Made by a program: the position numbers and the translations under genes. The notes below the pieces were generated by a model that saw nothing but the letters and a program-made list of their open reading frames with translations, did not search any database and was not told the DNA's origin. Shown here in pieces: positions 1 to 9,660 of a DNA stretch of 64,000 bases. How positions within the stretch are numbered: position 1 is the stretch's first letter; each line of letters opens with the position of its first letter. The stretch spans positions 3,095,716 through 3,159,715 of the forward strand of contig NZ_AP026867.1 of assembly GCF_026000115.1 (NCBI RefSeq), written 5' to 3'. The DNA comes from Aureispira anguillae (GTDB lineage: Bacteria; Bacteroidota; Bacteroidia; Chitinophagales; Saprospiraceae).

Positions 1-658
1 CACGAAGCGTTTTTTCTTTTTTATTTTGAGCCAAATAAGCAGAAAAAGCATCCCTAGAAATAAATTTAGCCCCCATGGTTGCCAAGTGCTTGGTTTCGGC
101 TTGACAGTCAATCATATTAAAACCACGGCGTTCCAAGGTCTGCGCCAGATGAATTAATGCCGCCTTAGAAGCATTAGAAACCTGTGCAAACATAGATTCA
201 CCAAAAAAGCACTTGCCTAATGACAAACCATACAATCCCCCCACCAATTCTTCTTCCTGCCAAACCTCTACAGAGTGAGCAAAGCCCATTTGATGCAACA
301 AAAGGTAAGCCGTTTGCATTTCTGCTGTCAACCAAGTCCCTGTTTGTCCATTTCTAGGAATAGAAGAACAGGCATAAATGACTTGTTCAAAAGCTTGATC
401 AAAGGTTATATTAAAGATTCCCTTACGCAAGATTTTTCGCATACTCTTAGAAACCTTAATTTCAGCAGGTCGAAGCACAAACCGAGGATCTGGCGACCAC
501 CAAAGAATAGGCTCTCCCTCATTGTACCAAGGAAAAATACCATGTTCATAAGCAAACAAGATGCGCTGAGGAGACAAGTCTCCCCCTACTGCCAACAATC
601 CCTCCACAGAAGCATATTTAGGATGAGGAAAAGCTATCTTTTCTGTTAGCCAATGCAT
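1..658 (-). CDS. aat: leucyl/phenylalanyl-tRNA--protein transferase, 3' end cut by window edge
   Basis: The minus strand reads open from an ATG at 658 to the left edge, giving 219 codons without a stop, so the C-terminus is missing. The visible protein starts MHWLTEKIAFPHPKYASVEG and contains FPWYNEGEPILWWSPDPR, followed by GLYGLSLGKCFFGESMF and an IDCQ motif near residue 195; these are hallmarks of the Aat family. Aat moves Leu or Phe from charged tRNA to N-terminal Arg/Lys of proteins and so creates N-degrons for ClpS/ClpAP in the cytoplasm. The family is usually about 200-235 aa, so only a few residues are lost. It starts 9 bp after the stop of the hybrid kinase gene upstream and is probably co-transcribed with it, with no evident functional link. 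Confidence 0.93.
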   Translation of the reverse strand, partial: MHWLTEKIAFPHPKYASVEGLLAVGGDLSPQRILFAYEHGIFPWYNEGEPILWWSPDPRFVLRPAEIKVSKSMRKILRKGIFNITFDQAFEQVIYACSSIPRNGQTGTWLTAEMQTAYLLLHQMGFAHSVEVWQEEELVGGLYGLSLGKCFFGESMFAQVSNASKAALIHLAQTLERRGFNMIDCQAETKHLATMGAKFISRDAFSAYLAQNKKEKTLR

Positions 659-667
659 ATTAGACGA

Positions 668-3600
668 TTATATTTTTTTGACCAAATATTTTACAAGTAT
701 CTTATACAATTCTGTAGGGTTAAACGGTTTTACAATAATGTCATTCATTCCTGCATCATATATTCGTTCTTTGTTATCCATCAAAGCCGAAGCCGTTAGT
801 GCAATAATTGGTACGTAATCATAATAACCATCATTCATGGATCGAATTACTTTGGTGGCAACATAGCCATCCATATTAGGCATGTGAATATCCATCAGGA
901 TTAAATCATAAAGTTGGCTTTTTACTTTCTCAACAGCATCAAGACCATCAGCAGCATGAGTAAAATCAACCCCCCATTTTTGCAAAAACTTTTTAACTAC
1001 CAAAACATTAACGGTATTATCCTCAACCACCAAAACCCTTACCCCTTTTAGATCCTTACCAAGGGTTTCTTTAGGAGCTCCCAAGATACGCTCTTGCACC
1101 AAAGAAGTTCCCTTCTTAAAATTTAAATCGAACGAAAAGGTAGATCCTTTGCCTACTTTGCTTCTAAGTTCTATATCTGAGTTTTGCAAAATCAACAAGC
1201 GTTTCGTAATAGCCAACCCTAAGCCCGTACCGCCATATTTTCGAGTCGTATTTGTTGCTGCTTGGGTAAACATATTAAAAATATACATTTTTTCCTCTTC
1301 AGAGATACCAATTCCTGTATCTTCTACCTCAAACCTTAATTTAATAGAAGAAGGCGTTTCTTCTAAAACCACTAATTTAAGTTTAACATGCCCCTTTTCT
1401 GTAAATTTAATGGCATTGCTAATTAAATTATTTAAAATTTGAGTGAGTCGATTGGGATCTCCTATCAACATTTTTGACAATTTAAAATCCGTCTCTAGAA
1501 AAAAGCCTATGTTTCTTTTCTTGGCATTAACAGCCATACCATAATAAATGCTATCCAATAAGCCCAACAAATCAAAGTCAATAGATTCAAACTCTACTTT
1601 CCCTGATTCTATTTTATTAAAATCTAAAACGTCATTAATAATTGCCAGCAAATTATTGGCAGAAAACTTCAGGATATTCAAATTTTCAATTTGTCGTTCT
1701 TCGGGGGCATCCTCCAATAAGTAGTTTGTCAAATTAACAACTGCATTCATAGGAGTTCTAATTTCGTGCGACATGATGGACAAAAACTCAGCTTTGGCAT
1801 GGGATGATTTTTCTGCTTCTTCCTTTGCCTTGAGTAAATCCTGCTCTCGTTCCAATAGTTTTTGCGTTCGATTGGCAATTTCCTGTTCTAAATACTTTTT
1901 ATTTTTTCTGCTATTTAAAATAAAAATTCTAGCTCCTATTGCAAAGATTAAAATAAGCAAAAAACCAAGTAATAAAAAGAAATAAATGGTCTCATGAAAT
2001 GGGATTTGCACATAAATTGGGATTCTAATTTTATTCTTAGACCATTCCCCGTTTGCTCCACGCCCCTTAATAATTAACGTATATTCACCATAAGGCAATC
2101 GGTTAATTCTGACTTCGTTTTCTGAAGTGTACTGCCACTCTTGTGCAGAGTTTTCGATTTTGTAAGCATATCGATTTTGGCTAGGATTTCTATAATCTAA
2201 AAGCGAAAAAGTAAGGGTAAAAGAATAATCGTTAGGCTCCAAAACGATTGCTTTTTCCCGCAACAACTCTTCTGTCCTATCTTCCAATTCTTTAGCATCT
2301 ACATCCCCATGCCAGCATTTGTAACTTAAGATGTGAAAAGGAATATCTGTTGCCCCTTCCTCTTTAAATGAATTGGGATAAAAAGCCACAATCCCATTAA
2401 TACCCCCAAAATAAAACCTCCCTGTTGGAGATCGATACCATGCCATTTTATTAAACTCATTCGCTGTTATACCATCTCTAAGAGAATAAGTTGTACACCA
2501 CTTTGTTTCTTTATTAAAACGCATCAAGCCATAATTACTACTCAGCCAAAGATTATCATTGTCATCTTCCAAGATGCCATAAATCATATTGTCAGACAGG
2601 CCTGCCGCTATTGTAAAATGCTCATACTTGTTCGTCTCTGGGAACCATTTAATTAATCCTCCTTCATAGGTTCCCAACCATAAACAATCCTTGTCTTTGT
2701 GAATGGTTAAAATATAATCGTGGGGAATGTATCGTGGTTTTTTTTGGTCTATACTGTATCTGTAAGTAAATCGATCAAATTTATAATCAAATTTATAAAT
2801 TCCAGAGTTTGTTCCTGCCCATAATATTCCATTTTCAACATCTTCAACCAAAGCATATACCTTACTCGTATTTAGCTTTATACAAAGACCATGAGCATTA
2901 AATTTAATAAAGGCTTGTGCTACGGTATCCAAATAGTAAACGCCACTTCTAGTCCCCATCCAAATTCGACCACGACTATCTTCATGCAACTTAAGATTTA
3001 GCTCTTTGTAGTCATCTGATTCAATAGGCACTCGATGTTTACAGGGGTATTCCTTCATGGTTTTGCTTTTGGGGTCAAAACATTGTACCACATTACTCTC
3101 TCCACAAAACCAAAAATTTCCTTTTCGATCCCTCATTGCATCCAAATTCGGCCAATCAGGAGCGTCAGGGATTCCTTTCTTAGCCAACTTTTCTATGGGC
3201 GTCACTTCTCCTGTCTTCAAATCGATTTTTTGTCGCCCTCCGTAACTATTTACATACAAAAAACTACTGTCATCCTCCACCATTCCCCTTGTCAAATAAG
3301 CCCTACTACTGGGGACAAATTTATTTTTATTAAGGTAATTATGAAACGGACTGGGTTCAACGTTTAAGATAAAAACACCATTTGAGGTTGATATCCAAGC
3401 ATTATTATTAGCATCAAAATCGATACTCTTTACTGAATGACGAAGGGTATTGGATCTCAACGAATTAGAAAAATCATAAACCAACTCTCCCTTTGAACTA
3501 TATAACTTAGAAGTAAACCGACTGAGCTGATCATTGTACCAAATCAGTCCATTGGGCATTTGATGCACTTTACTGGTATTACTCAAGGTCTTTAATTGGG

Positions 3601-4381
3601 GCGCTAACAAAGGAGGGGCACCATAACGAATTGCCTCATTGATGGATTTAGAAAATTCAAACAAGCTATCATTTTGCAAATAACGTGCATAGCCTGTCAA
3701 TCTATTGTTATCGCATCGCACATCCAAAATAGATTTAAAAGGGATTAATTCTTCTCCTTTGAACACCCCCTTTTTGTCGTATTCCAATAAGTAACCTGCT
3801 CCTATTACCCAAAATACATCTTTGCACAAAAGAATATTATTAATCGTATGACTAGGGTATGGCAATTCAAATAATTCTTCGCAAACACCATCCCCCATGT
3901 ATTTAAATACTTTTTGGTTTTTGGTCACGATAAAAATTACCCGAGGGGCAACTTGATAAATTTCATAAATCTCATATTCTTTGATTGGGAACTTCGAACC
4001 AAATTTCTCCACCAAACTTTGAGTTTCTAAGGTTCTGATATCGACAATACTAACTTTTTCTAGCGGACGTTGTTTGGCATCCAAAAAAGTAACCCAAAGG
4101 CAGGTATCGCTGTCTTCATAAATATTAGAAATAATATTACTAAATAACCCTTCGTTTTCTTTGGTCAACCATTCAAAAGAGTATCCATCATAACGATTGA
4201 GACCATAATGAGTACCAATCCAAATAAACCCCTTAGAATCCTGAAATGTACGACGAACAAAACGATTGGACAAACCATCCTCAATAGATAGTTTCCTGAT
4301 TTTTGCAGAAAAAGATTGAGCTATTAAATCGCTATTTAATATAAATAATGTAATAACAAATATAATACTGTACTTCGTCAT
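668..4381 (-). CDS. hybrid two-component sensor kinase (propeller-Y_Y_Y-HisKA-HATPase-REC), no DNA-binding domain
   Basis: Large membrane sensor of 1237 aa. A signal peptide (about 1-22) precedes a long periplasmic two-component-regulator propeller region (about 25-690). Its repeats have the form GxIWIGTxxGLxRYD (for example near residues 52-66). A Y_Y_Y-type beta-sandwich follows (about 700-790), then one transmembrane helix (about 798-822), a dimerisation/phosphoacceptor domain with H872 in MSHEIRTPMN, an ATPase domain with NAIKF, DTGIGI and GGTGLGLAITKRL, and a C-terminal receiver domain with phosphoacceptor D1164 in LILMDIHMPNMDG and a conserved Lys in IIVKPF. The layout resembles the HTCS sensors of Bacteroidota that detect periplasmic ligands, but those usually end in an AraC-type HTH. 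This one ends at the receiver domain, so output must pass to another protein. The ligand is unknown; the neighbours give no hint. Confidence 0.93.
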   Translation of the reverse strand: MTKYSIIFVITLFILNSDLIAQSFSAKIRKLSIEDGLSNRFVRRTFQDSKGFIWIGTHYGLNRYDGYSFEWLTKENEGLFSNIISNIYEDSDTCLWVTFLDAKQRPLEKVSIVDIRTLETQSLVEKFGSKFPIKEYEIYEIYQVAPRVIFIVTKNQKVFKYMGDGVCEELFELPYPSHTINNILLCKDVFWVIGAGYLLEYDKKGVFKGEELIPFKSILDVRCDNNRLTGYARYLQNDSLFEFSKSINEAIRYGAPPLLAPQLKTLSNTSKVHQMPNGLIWYNDQLSRFTSKLYSSKGELVYDFSNSLRSNTLRHSVKSIDFDANNNAWISTSNGVFILNVEPSPFHNYLNKNKFVPSSRAYLTRGMVEDDSSFLYVNSYGGRQKIDLKTGEVTPIEKLAKKGIPDAPDWPNLDAMRDRKGNFWFCGESNVVQCFDPKSKTMKEYPCKHRVPIESDDYKELNLKLHEDSRGRIWMGTRSGVYYLDTVAQAFIKFNAHGLCIKLNTSKVYALVEDVENGILWAGTNSGIYKFDYKFDRFTYRYSIDQKKPRYIPHDYILTIHKDKDCLWLGTYEGGLIKWFPETNKYEHFTIAAGLSDNMIYGILEDDNDNLWLSSNYGLMRFNKETKWCTTYSLRDGITANEFNKMAWYRSPTGRFYFGGINGIVAFYPNSFKEEGATDIPFHILSYKCWHGDVDAKELEDRTEELLREKAIVLEPNDYSFTLTFSLLDYRNPSQNRYAYKIENSAQEWQYTSENEVRINRLPYGEYTLIIKGRGANGEWSKNKIRIPIYVQIPFHETIYFFLLLGFLLILIFAIGARIFILNSRKNKKYLEQEIANRTQKLLEREQDLLKAKEEAEKSSHAKAEFLSIMSHEIRTPMNAVVNLTNYLLEDAPEERQIENLNILKFSANNLLAIINDVLDFNKIESGKVEFESIDFDLLGLLDSIYYGMAVNAKKRNIGFFLETDFKLSKMLIGDPNRLTQILNNLISNAIKFTEKGHVKLKLVVLEETPSSIKLRFEVEDTGIGISEEEKMYIFNMFTQAATNTTRKYGGTGLGLAITKRLLILQNSDIELRSKVGKGSTFSFDLNFKKGTSLVQERILGAPKETLGKDLKGVRVLVVEDNTVNVLVVKKFLQKWGVDFTHAADGLDAVEKVKSQLYDLILMDIHMPNMDGYVATKVIRSMNDGYYDYVPIIALTASALMDNKERIYDAGMNDIIVKPFNPTELYKILVKYLVKKI

Positions 4382-4979
4382 CTATTGGTTCGTCTATTGG
4401 GTTGTAATGTGTAATGGGCTCTTTAAAATTGTGCTAAATCTATGAAGAAATAAAGTTTGGTATTGTACATAAATAGGCAGGTAGAATAGTGATGTATCAA
4501 TCTCGCCCATTCTCCTAATACCTCAACTGTTCATTTGGGGATGAACTGGAAGCTACCCAAGGGATCATTCCATACAATAAAATATACCCATTTTTTCATT
4601 AAAAACTCCTAACTAATTGAAAATCTTTAATAAAATAAAAAAAATTATGCTCTTTTTTTAATCAATTAGTTGATTTTTTAGTCTAGAAACTTGAATGTAA
4701 TGCATCTATGTATAGGACAAACGAATAACAAAGTGCTCACGAGCAAAGCAAGCTGGGTTTGTCCTGCACACAAGTAATGCATTTAAATTAAAATAATTAT
4801 CAAATTTAAAGGATTTGATGCCAATAAAAAAATATTATTTCCATTTTGCTATATCCCTCGCACTAAAAAGTATTCAGAGGAACGCTTTTTGGATCTAAAG
4901 TGTTCCCTCCTTAAAGCGATTAGAAGAGAGCTAATTCCCTAGGTTTAAGGGCTAAATTGAGGATAGATTGATCTTCATT
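4382..4979. other. intergenic region with foldback structures
   Basis: No convincing gene. It separates the CHAT gene (ending at 4980, minus) from the hybrid kinase start (4381, minus), so it must hold the end of one transcript and the promoter of the other. It contains a 10-bp inverted repeat AACTAATTGA/TCAATTAGTT (4611-4620 and 4662-4671), a hairpin GGAACGCTTT/AAAGTGTTCC (4879-4888 and 4897-4906, one G-U pair) that may help end the CHAT transcript although it has no U-tract, and the foldback repeat listed separately at 4697-4782. Confidence 0.6.
4697..4782. repeat. short foldback repeat with 9-bp flanking direct repeats
   Basis: A perfect inverted repeat AGGACAAAC (4714-4722) / GTTTGTCCT (4757-4765) is flanked by two copies of GTAATGCAT (4697-4705 and 4774-4782) that look like a target-site duplication. 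The arms resemble the terminal repeats of the 212-bp element at 43721-43932 (GTACAGGACAAAACA). The interior has AGCAAGCTGGGTT (4747-4759), which recurs at 48119-48131. This may be a small non-autonomous mobile element or a REP-like repeat; no transposase is in the window. Confidence 0.5.
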
Positions 4980-7900
4980 TTAGCCTTTCCTTTTTCTAGA
5001 AAACCACCAGCCCATAAGCAGCAAGATAGGCAAGGTCAATAGGCTCAATTGTCCCCAAGTCCAACTTTTCTTTAAATGGATGGGTTGGTAATCCCCAAAA
5101 TTGACAAAACTCGCCCAAAAGAAGGGGTGGGCGGTTAGATGTTTTGCATGCTTTAAATAGGTGAGTTTTGCGTTTTTCATGGCCTCATCTTTGCTGTGGC
5201 CAATTGCCAGTTCGTTATAAAACTCGCTCACTAATATAGATGTTGCCTTATCGTTGATCGGCCATAGGGTCATAACCAAAGAAGGAACCCCCGAATACAT
5301 AAATCCTCTTCCAAGACTGACCACACCTTCCCCCCTGTCATATCGCCCAAAGCCTGTTTCACAAGCAGAAAGCACCACTAGATCTGTATTCACTTCTAGC
5401 AAGTTCAATTCATAAGCATGTAATAAGTCATCCTCTTTTTTGCTTCCAGAGTAAGAAAATACCAGACTCGAATAGGCAGGCTGTTTGGCATCAACAATAC
5501 CGTGCATTGCTAAGTGAATCACACTATAAGGTTCTTTGTTGCTATACGATTTGAAGGTGGTTTCATTTGCTTTGTCGCCATAAAGATATTCTCCTGCAAA
5601 GATATTGGACAAATATTCTACTTCTTGACGGGCACCTGGCAAATCGTCTACACTTGACCTTATCTTATACTCTCGTTCTCCCAAACCTTTCATGTTGATA
5701 AATTGTTCCTTATCATAAGAAGAAGCCATTGCCAACATCTCGCCATTGGTCTTAGAAGAAGATCGGCTAAATAGTTTTAGGGTAGATGAATAATGATAAT
5801 TAATAGAATACGATTTAATCAAGTAGGGCAATTTTCTATAATCGTAATTTTTATAATCTGGTTTTTCAGTCAATAAAACATCAAACGGCACATAATTAAA
5901 CATACCATCAGGAATAATCACTAAGCGCTCAATTTGCTCTTTTTTTAAGGCTGGCTCTAGGTATTTTTGATAAATCGTTCGAGCATTTCTGGCAAACAAT
6001 AAATAAGAGGACTCTACATCTTTGGTTAACATAACAACATCGACCAACGAGGTACGAAGCCCTTTTATAGCGGTTGTAAATTGATTGTTCATAGAAACCG
6101 ATGTAAGCCAAGCAGTATCCCTATAAATACTAAAAATATAGATGTTCTCATTACCAACAAAATACTCAATCAAAGCAGTCTGATCGTCTAAACTTTCTTG
6201 TACTTGTTTTAGACTAGCAATTTGTGTATTGTATTTTAGTTCATGATATTTAGGATAATCCTGTTCTAAGGTTGTTTGTAACTTCTCGGAGGCTCTTTTT
6301 AGCTTCAAGAGTTCCTTTTGTTGAAGACTAACTTTTGCTTCATCATTGACTGATTTAGCCTCAAACAGTAGTTTTTCATAGCGTACTCGCTCTCTAGCCA
6401 AACGCCTCTCCTCGTCCAACAAATCCTTGGGAACATTTCCAAAATTACGAGCTTCCTCTGCTTTCAAGGCATCTAAAAGCAACATTGCCTTGCTTTTTTC
6501 GACCAGTTGAAAAATTTCATCCAAATAAGACTGCTCTTTCGTTTGTTGATACAAATCTAAAGCAACATCAATAGACAATTCATAAGTTGGAATCATTTTT
6601 TGGAGCATAAACAGCTTAGATCCCTCCTCCTTAAATCCATTTCTCATTTTTTCTAACAACAAGACCGCACTTTGAGCAGTATTATAAGCCAATTCTAAAT
6701 TTTTCTCTTCTAAAGACAGTCGAGCTTTGGCAGCCAAAACCTTTAACAAAAGAGATTTATCAGGAACTGTATTGGCACTGTCTTTATTCATCAAGAAGGG
6801 CATTAAATCCCCTTTCACTGGAACTTCTAGTGCTGCTATAGCCAAATCATAATACGTTTTTGCAGCAGCAATATGGTTTCTTTTTTGTTCGGTTTGTCCC
6901 AAATCATAGTATACTTTGGCAACTAAAGGATGTACTAAACCATAGGTTTGTTTTCGAATAACTAAAGCTTCTTGATAATAATTTAACGATTTGGTATAAT
7001 CTCTAGTCGCTCTATAATAGCTTCCAAGCACACTGAATGTTTCGTCTTTTTTGGCTTGTTCCCTTTTGTGAATTTCAAGGTTCTTTTTTAGTGCCATAAA
7101 CGCCTCTTGATAACGGTTTAAACGAGTAGCCACATCGCCAATTCCATTGTAAATATTAATGGATGATTTGTCCAATTGATGGGTAGCAACGCCCGAAGAT
7201 TGCTCCAAAGACTTGATGCCTGCCTGATAGAATCTTAGCGCTTCTTCTAATTTTCCTTGACGGGTAAAAAACTCGCCCAAGTTTAAATTAGTGGTTGCTG
7301 CATCAAAATGTTTTCTCAATTTTTTGAACAATTGCAACGCATTGTTACAATAATCTTCTGCCTTATAAATATCGCCCAATTCGATATAAAACAAGCCAAT
7401 GTTATTATAATATCGTGCCACAAACAAGGTATCGTCCTTCGTTGTCATATCTGCCAACCCAACTTCTAGGGCTTCCATTGTTTTTTCTAAAGCCGTTTCA
7501 TACTCCCCTGTTTTATAATACAACCCTCCATATAGAGCCATTATATCTTGCAAAATTTTCCCCTTATCCTTGATATAAGTCTTGTAGGTATCAAAGCAAA
7601 GGTCTACATAATCCTCCATGGCTTCATAGTTTTGCTGGTAAAAAGCAATACGAGCCAATTGCGCATTATCCCGAATGTAAAATTTCCAAGCAGCAACTTC
7701 TTTATGGACAGCCCTAGCCTTATTGGCATAAATGATGGCAGAATCTAATTGTTTTAGACTAAGATGAATATCTGATTTCAGCAACATGACACGCCCTTTA
7801 TAAATCAATTGTTCTGACTCCTTAGCATTTTCAAGTGACTTTATGATTTTATAATATAATGCATCAAAAGCTACCATATTAGCGGTAGCAATATGCACTT

Positions 7901-8147
7901 TCAAGATATTACGATTCATTAAAAAAACACGTTCTTTGCACCCCATTTGTAGGTATGCTTTACTTGCTTTTTGAAAATTTTCAATTGCAACCGCAGGTTT
8001 CCCCTGTTGATATGCCATTCGAGCCTTAACAAAATAAGTTTTAGCTCCCAAAGAATCTGTTCCCTTACAAAAATCGCCCTGTGCGCTTATAGCAGAGATC
8101 GTTATAAAAAAGCTAAAAAGTAGTAAATTAGTTGTTTTAAAAATCAT
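4980..8147 (-). CDS. exported TPR-CHAT (caspase-like peptidase) protein with C-terminal membrane anchor
   Basis: I chose the ATG at 8147 because it opens directly onto a signal peptide (MIFKTTNLLLFSFFITISAIS, cleaved near AQG). An in-frame ATG at 8195 would add 16 hydrophilic residues. From 8147 the protein has 1055 aa. A long array of tetratricopeptide repeats fills roughly residues 30-480, followed by a helical linker and a CHAT domain (about 740-1020). The caspase-type dyad is visible: His882 in HLAMHG and Cys929 in LSACETGFG. A single hydrophobic helix with a basic end (LSLLTLPILLLMGWW then SRKRKG) closes the protein. CHAT domains are clan CD cysteine proteases related to caspases and separases; TPRs normally recruit partners. 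The topology suggests that repeats and protease face the periplasm. The substrate is unknown. It is divergent from a secreted C1 peptidase. Confidence 0.9.
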   Translation of the reverse strand: MIFKTTNLLLFSFFITISAISAQGDFCKGTDSLGAKTYFVKARMAYQQGKPAVAIENFQKASKAYLQMGCKERVFLMNRNILKVHIATANMVAFDALYYKIIKSLENAKESEQLIYKGRVMLLKSDIHLSLKQLDSAIIYANKARAVHKEVAAWKFYIRDNAQLARIAFYQQNYEAMEDYVDLCFDTYKTYIKDKGKILQDIMALYGGLYYKTGEYETALEKTMEALEVGLADMTTKDDTLFVARYYNNIGLFYIELGDIYKAEDYCNNALQLFKKLRKHFDAATTNLNLGEFFTRQGKLEEALRFYQAGIKSLEQSSGVATHQLDKSSINIYNGIGDVATRLNRYQEAFMALKKNLEIHKREQAKKDETFSVLGSYYRATRDYTKSLNYYQEALVIRKQTYGLVHPLVAKVYYDLGQTEQKRNHIAAAKTYYDLAIAALEVPVKGDLMPFLMNKDSANTVPDKSLLLKVLAAKARLSLEEKNLELAYNTAQSAVLLLEKMRNGFKEEGSKLFMLQKMIPTYELSIDVALDLYQQTKEQSYLDEIFQLVEKSKAMLLLDALKAEEARNFGNVPKDLLDEERRLARERVRYEKLLFEAKSVNDEAKVSLQQKELLKLKRASEKLQTTLEQDYPKYHELKYNTQIASLKQVQESLDDQTALIEYFVGNENIYIFSIYRDTAWLTSVSMNNQFTTAIKGLRTSLVDVVMLTKDVESSYLLFARNARTIYQKYLEPALKKEQIERLVIIPDGMFNYVPFDVLLTEKPDYKNYDYRKLPYLIKSYSINYHYSSTLKLFSRSSSKTNGEMLAMASSYDKEQFINMKGLGEREYKIRSSVDDLPGARQEVEYLSNIFAGEYLYGDKANETTFKSYSNKEPYSVIHLAMHGIVDAKQPAYSSLVFSYSGSKKEDDLLHAYELNLLEVNTDLVVLSACETGFGRYDRGEGVVSLGRGFMYSGVPSLVMTLWPINDKATSILVSEFYNELAIGHSKDEAMKNAKLTYLKHAKHLTAHPFFWASFVNFGDYQPIHLKKSWTWGQLSLLTLPILLLMGWWFSRKRKG

Positions 8148-8374
8148 ATATTCTTTATGTTGTGCGTCTAGTTGTACAGCCCGCAAGGTACGCATTTTAT
8201 ACTAGTTCTGTATACATTCATTCTTTGAAATCCAGAAAGCTCTTTCATGATTTTCAGTGCGGAGTAACAGACCTAAGCTAAATTTTCAGTAGGTAATCCC
8301 TCAAAAAAACAAAAGTTAACTGCTCTTTTTAGTATTTTGCAAAACTTTATTTTTATCACATACAAAATTAATTT

Positions 8375-9469
8375 ATGAAACAGTTTATGCTTCCATTAAC
8401 ATTTTTGTTAGTTGGCAACAGCGTTTTAGGGCAATACAAAATTACTCCTAAATATGATGTGGAATGCACCACTATAAAAAATCAACAACGAACAGGAACC
8501 TGTTGGAGTTTCGCTACTTCTTCTTTTTTAGAATCTGAAGTGAAGCGTACCAAAAAGATGGACATTGATTTATCGGAAATGTATAGTGTCCGAGCAACCT
8601 ATTTAGATAAAGCTCAAAACTATATTTTGCGACAGGGCAAAGCTAATTTTAGTGAAGGGTCTTTGTCTCATGATGTCATCAAAGCTGTTGAACGAGCAGG
8701 AGTAGTTCCTGAAGTAGCATTTTCTGGTAAATCTGAAGGAATAGAAGTACACAACCACGGTGAAATGGTAAGTGCTGCCAAAGGAATGTTGGATGGCTTG
8801 CAAAAACGAAAAACACTTAGCCCTAGATGGAAACAAGCCATGGAGGCGATTTTGGATATTTATATGGGAGAAACGCCCGATGAATTTAAATACGAGGGCA
8901 AAAATTATACGCCCCAAAGTTTTGCCGATTTCTTGGGGATTAAAAGCGAGGATTATATTAGTCTAACCTCTTATACCCATCATCCATTTTATGCGCCTTT
9001 TGTTCTAGAAATTCCCGACAATTATTCCAATGGCTGGTATCAAAACATTCCAATGGAAGAATTAGAAAAAACGGTAGATGAGGCCATCAAAAATGGTTAT
9101 TCGGTTGCTTGGGATGGAGATGTAAGCGAAGCTACTTTCAATCACAAAGAGGGTTTGGCTATTTTGCCCAAAGATACAGAAAGAGAAAATTTGTGGGACA
9201 AGCCAGACCAAGAATTGACGGTTACACAAGAATTGCGTCAAAGCACTTTTGAGAGTAAGGCAACAACAGATGACCATTTGATGCACTTGGTAGGAATTGC
9301 TTATGACAACAAGGGTACTAAATATTATAAAATCAAAAACTCTTGGGGCGATTCCAATGCCTTCAAAGGCTATCTTTATATGTCTCAAGCTTATTTTCAA
9401 CTGAAGACCGTTGGTATTTTATTGCACAAAGATGCAATTCCTTCCGCCATCAAAAAGAAATTTAAATAG
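8375..9469 (+). CDS. secreted C1 (papain/bleomycin hydrolase-like) cysteine peptidase
   Basis: 364 aa with a signal peptide (MKQFMLPLTFLLVGNSVLGQ). The papain-clan catalytic residues are readable: Gln37/38 (oxyanion hole) and Cys43 in NQQRTGTCWSFATSS, His301 in DDHLMHLVG, and Asn322 in KNSWGD. Length and the DDHLM motif fit the aminopeptidase C/bleomycin hydrolase (PepC) branch rather than short papains; cytoplasmic PepC lacks a signal peptide, so this copy acts outside the cytoplasm. It probably trims peptides in the periplasm or outside the cell. The gene is divergent from the TPR-CHAT gene with about 230 bp between start codons, so the two may share a control region. Confidence 0.92.
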   Translation: MKQFMLPLTFLLVGNSVLGQYKITPKYDVECTTIKNQQRTGTCWSFATSSFLESEVKRTKKMDIDLSEMYSVRATYLDKAQNYILRQGKANFSEGSLSHDVIKAVERAGVVPEVAFSGKSEGIEVHNHGEMVSAAKGMLDGLQKRKTLSPRWKQAMEAILDIYMGETPDEFKYEGKNYTPQSFADFLGIKSEDYISLTSYTHHPFYAPFVLEIPDNYSNGWYQNIPMEELEKTVDEAIKNGYSVAWDGDVSEATFNHKEGLAILPKDTERENLWDKPDQELTVTQELRQSTFESKATTDDHLMHLVGIAYDNKGTKYYKIKNSWGDSNAFKGYLYMSQAYFQLKTVGILLHKDAIPSAIKKKFK

Positions 9470-9492
9470 CAGTAGACCTTTAAGCATATATC

Positions 9493-9536
9493 GTAGGTCG
9501 TAAGTTTGCTATTTAAGTGCCAATTATACGACCTAC
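9493..9536 (+). terminator. terminator of the C1 peptidase gene
   Basis: Perfect 10-bp inverted repeat GTAGGTCGTA (9493-9502) / TACGACCTAC (9527-9536) followed by TTTT, 23 bp after the peptidase stop codon. The loop is 24 nt, longer than typical, so efficiency is uncertain. Confidence 0.6.
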
Positions 9537-9660
9537 TTTTAAAATCCTTTCATTCCCATCCTGTTGCCCTCAGTAGTTTAGATGGTCAAAAAACAAAACT
9601 TTTTTTACTGCTACTTGTTATAGGAATTGTTTTAGCATTTTTTCTTTTAAACCAAACAAC

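Noticed and set aside
275-649. 124-aa plus-strand open frame at the left edge
   Set aside because: It is the antisense shadow of aat, whose minus-strand reading gives clear family motifs.
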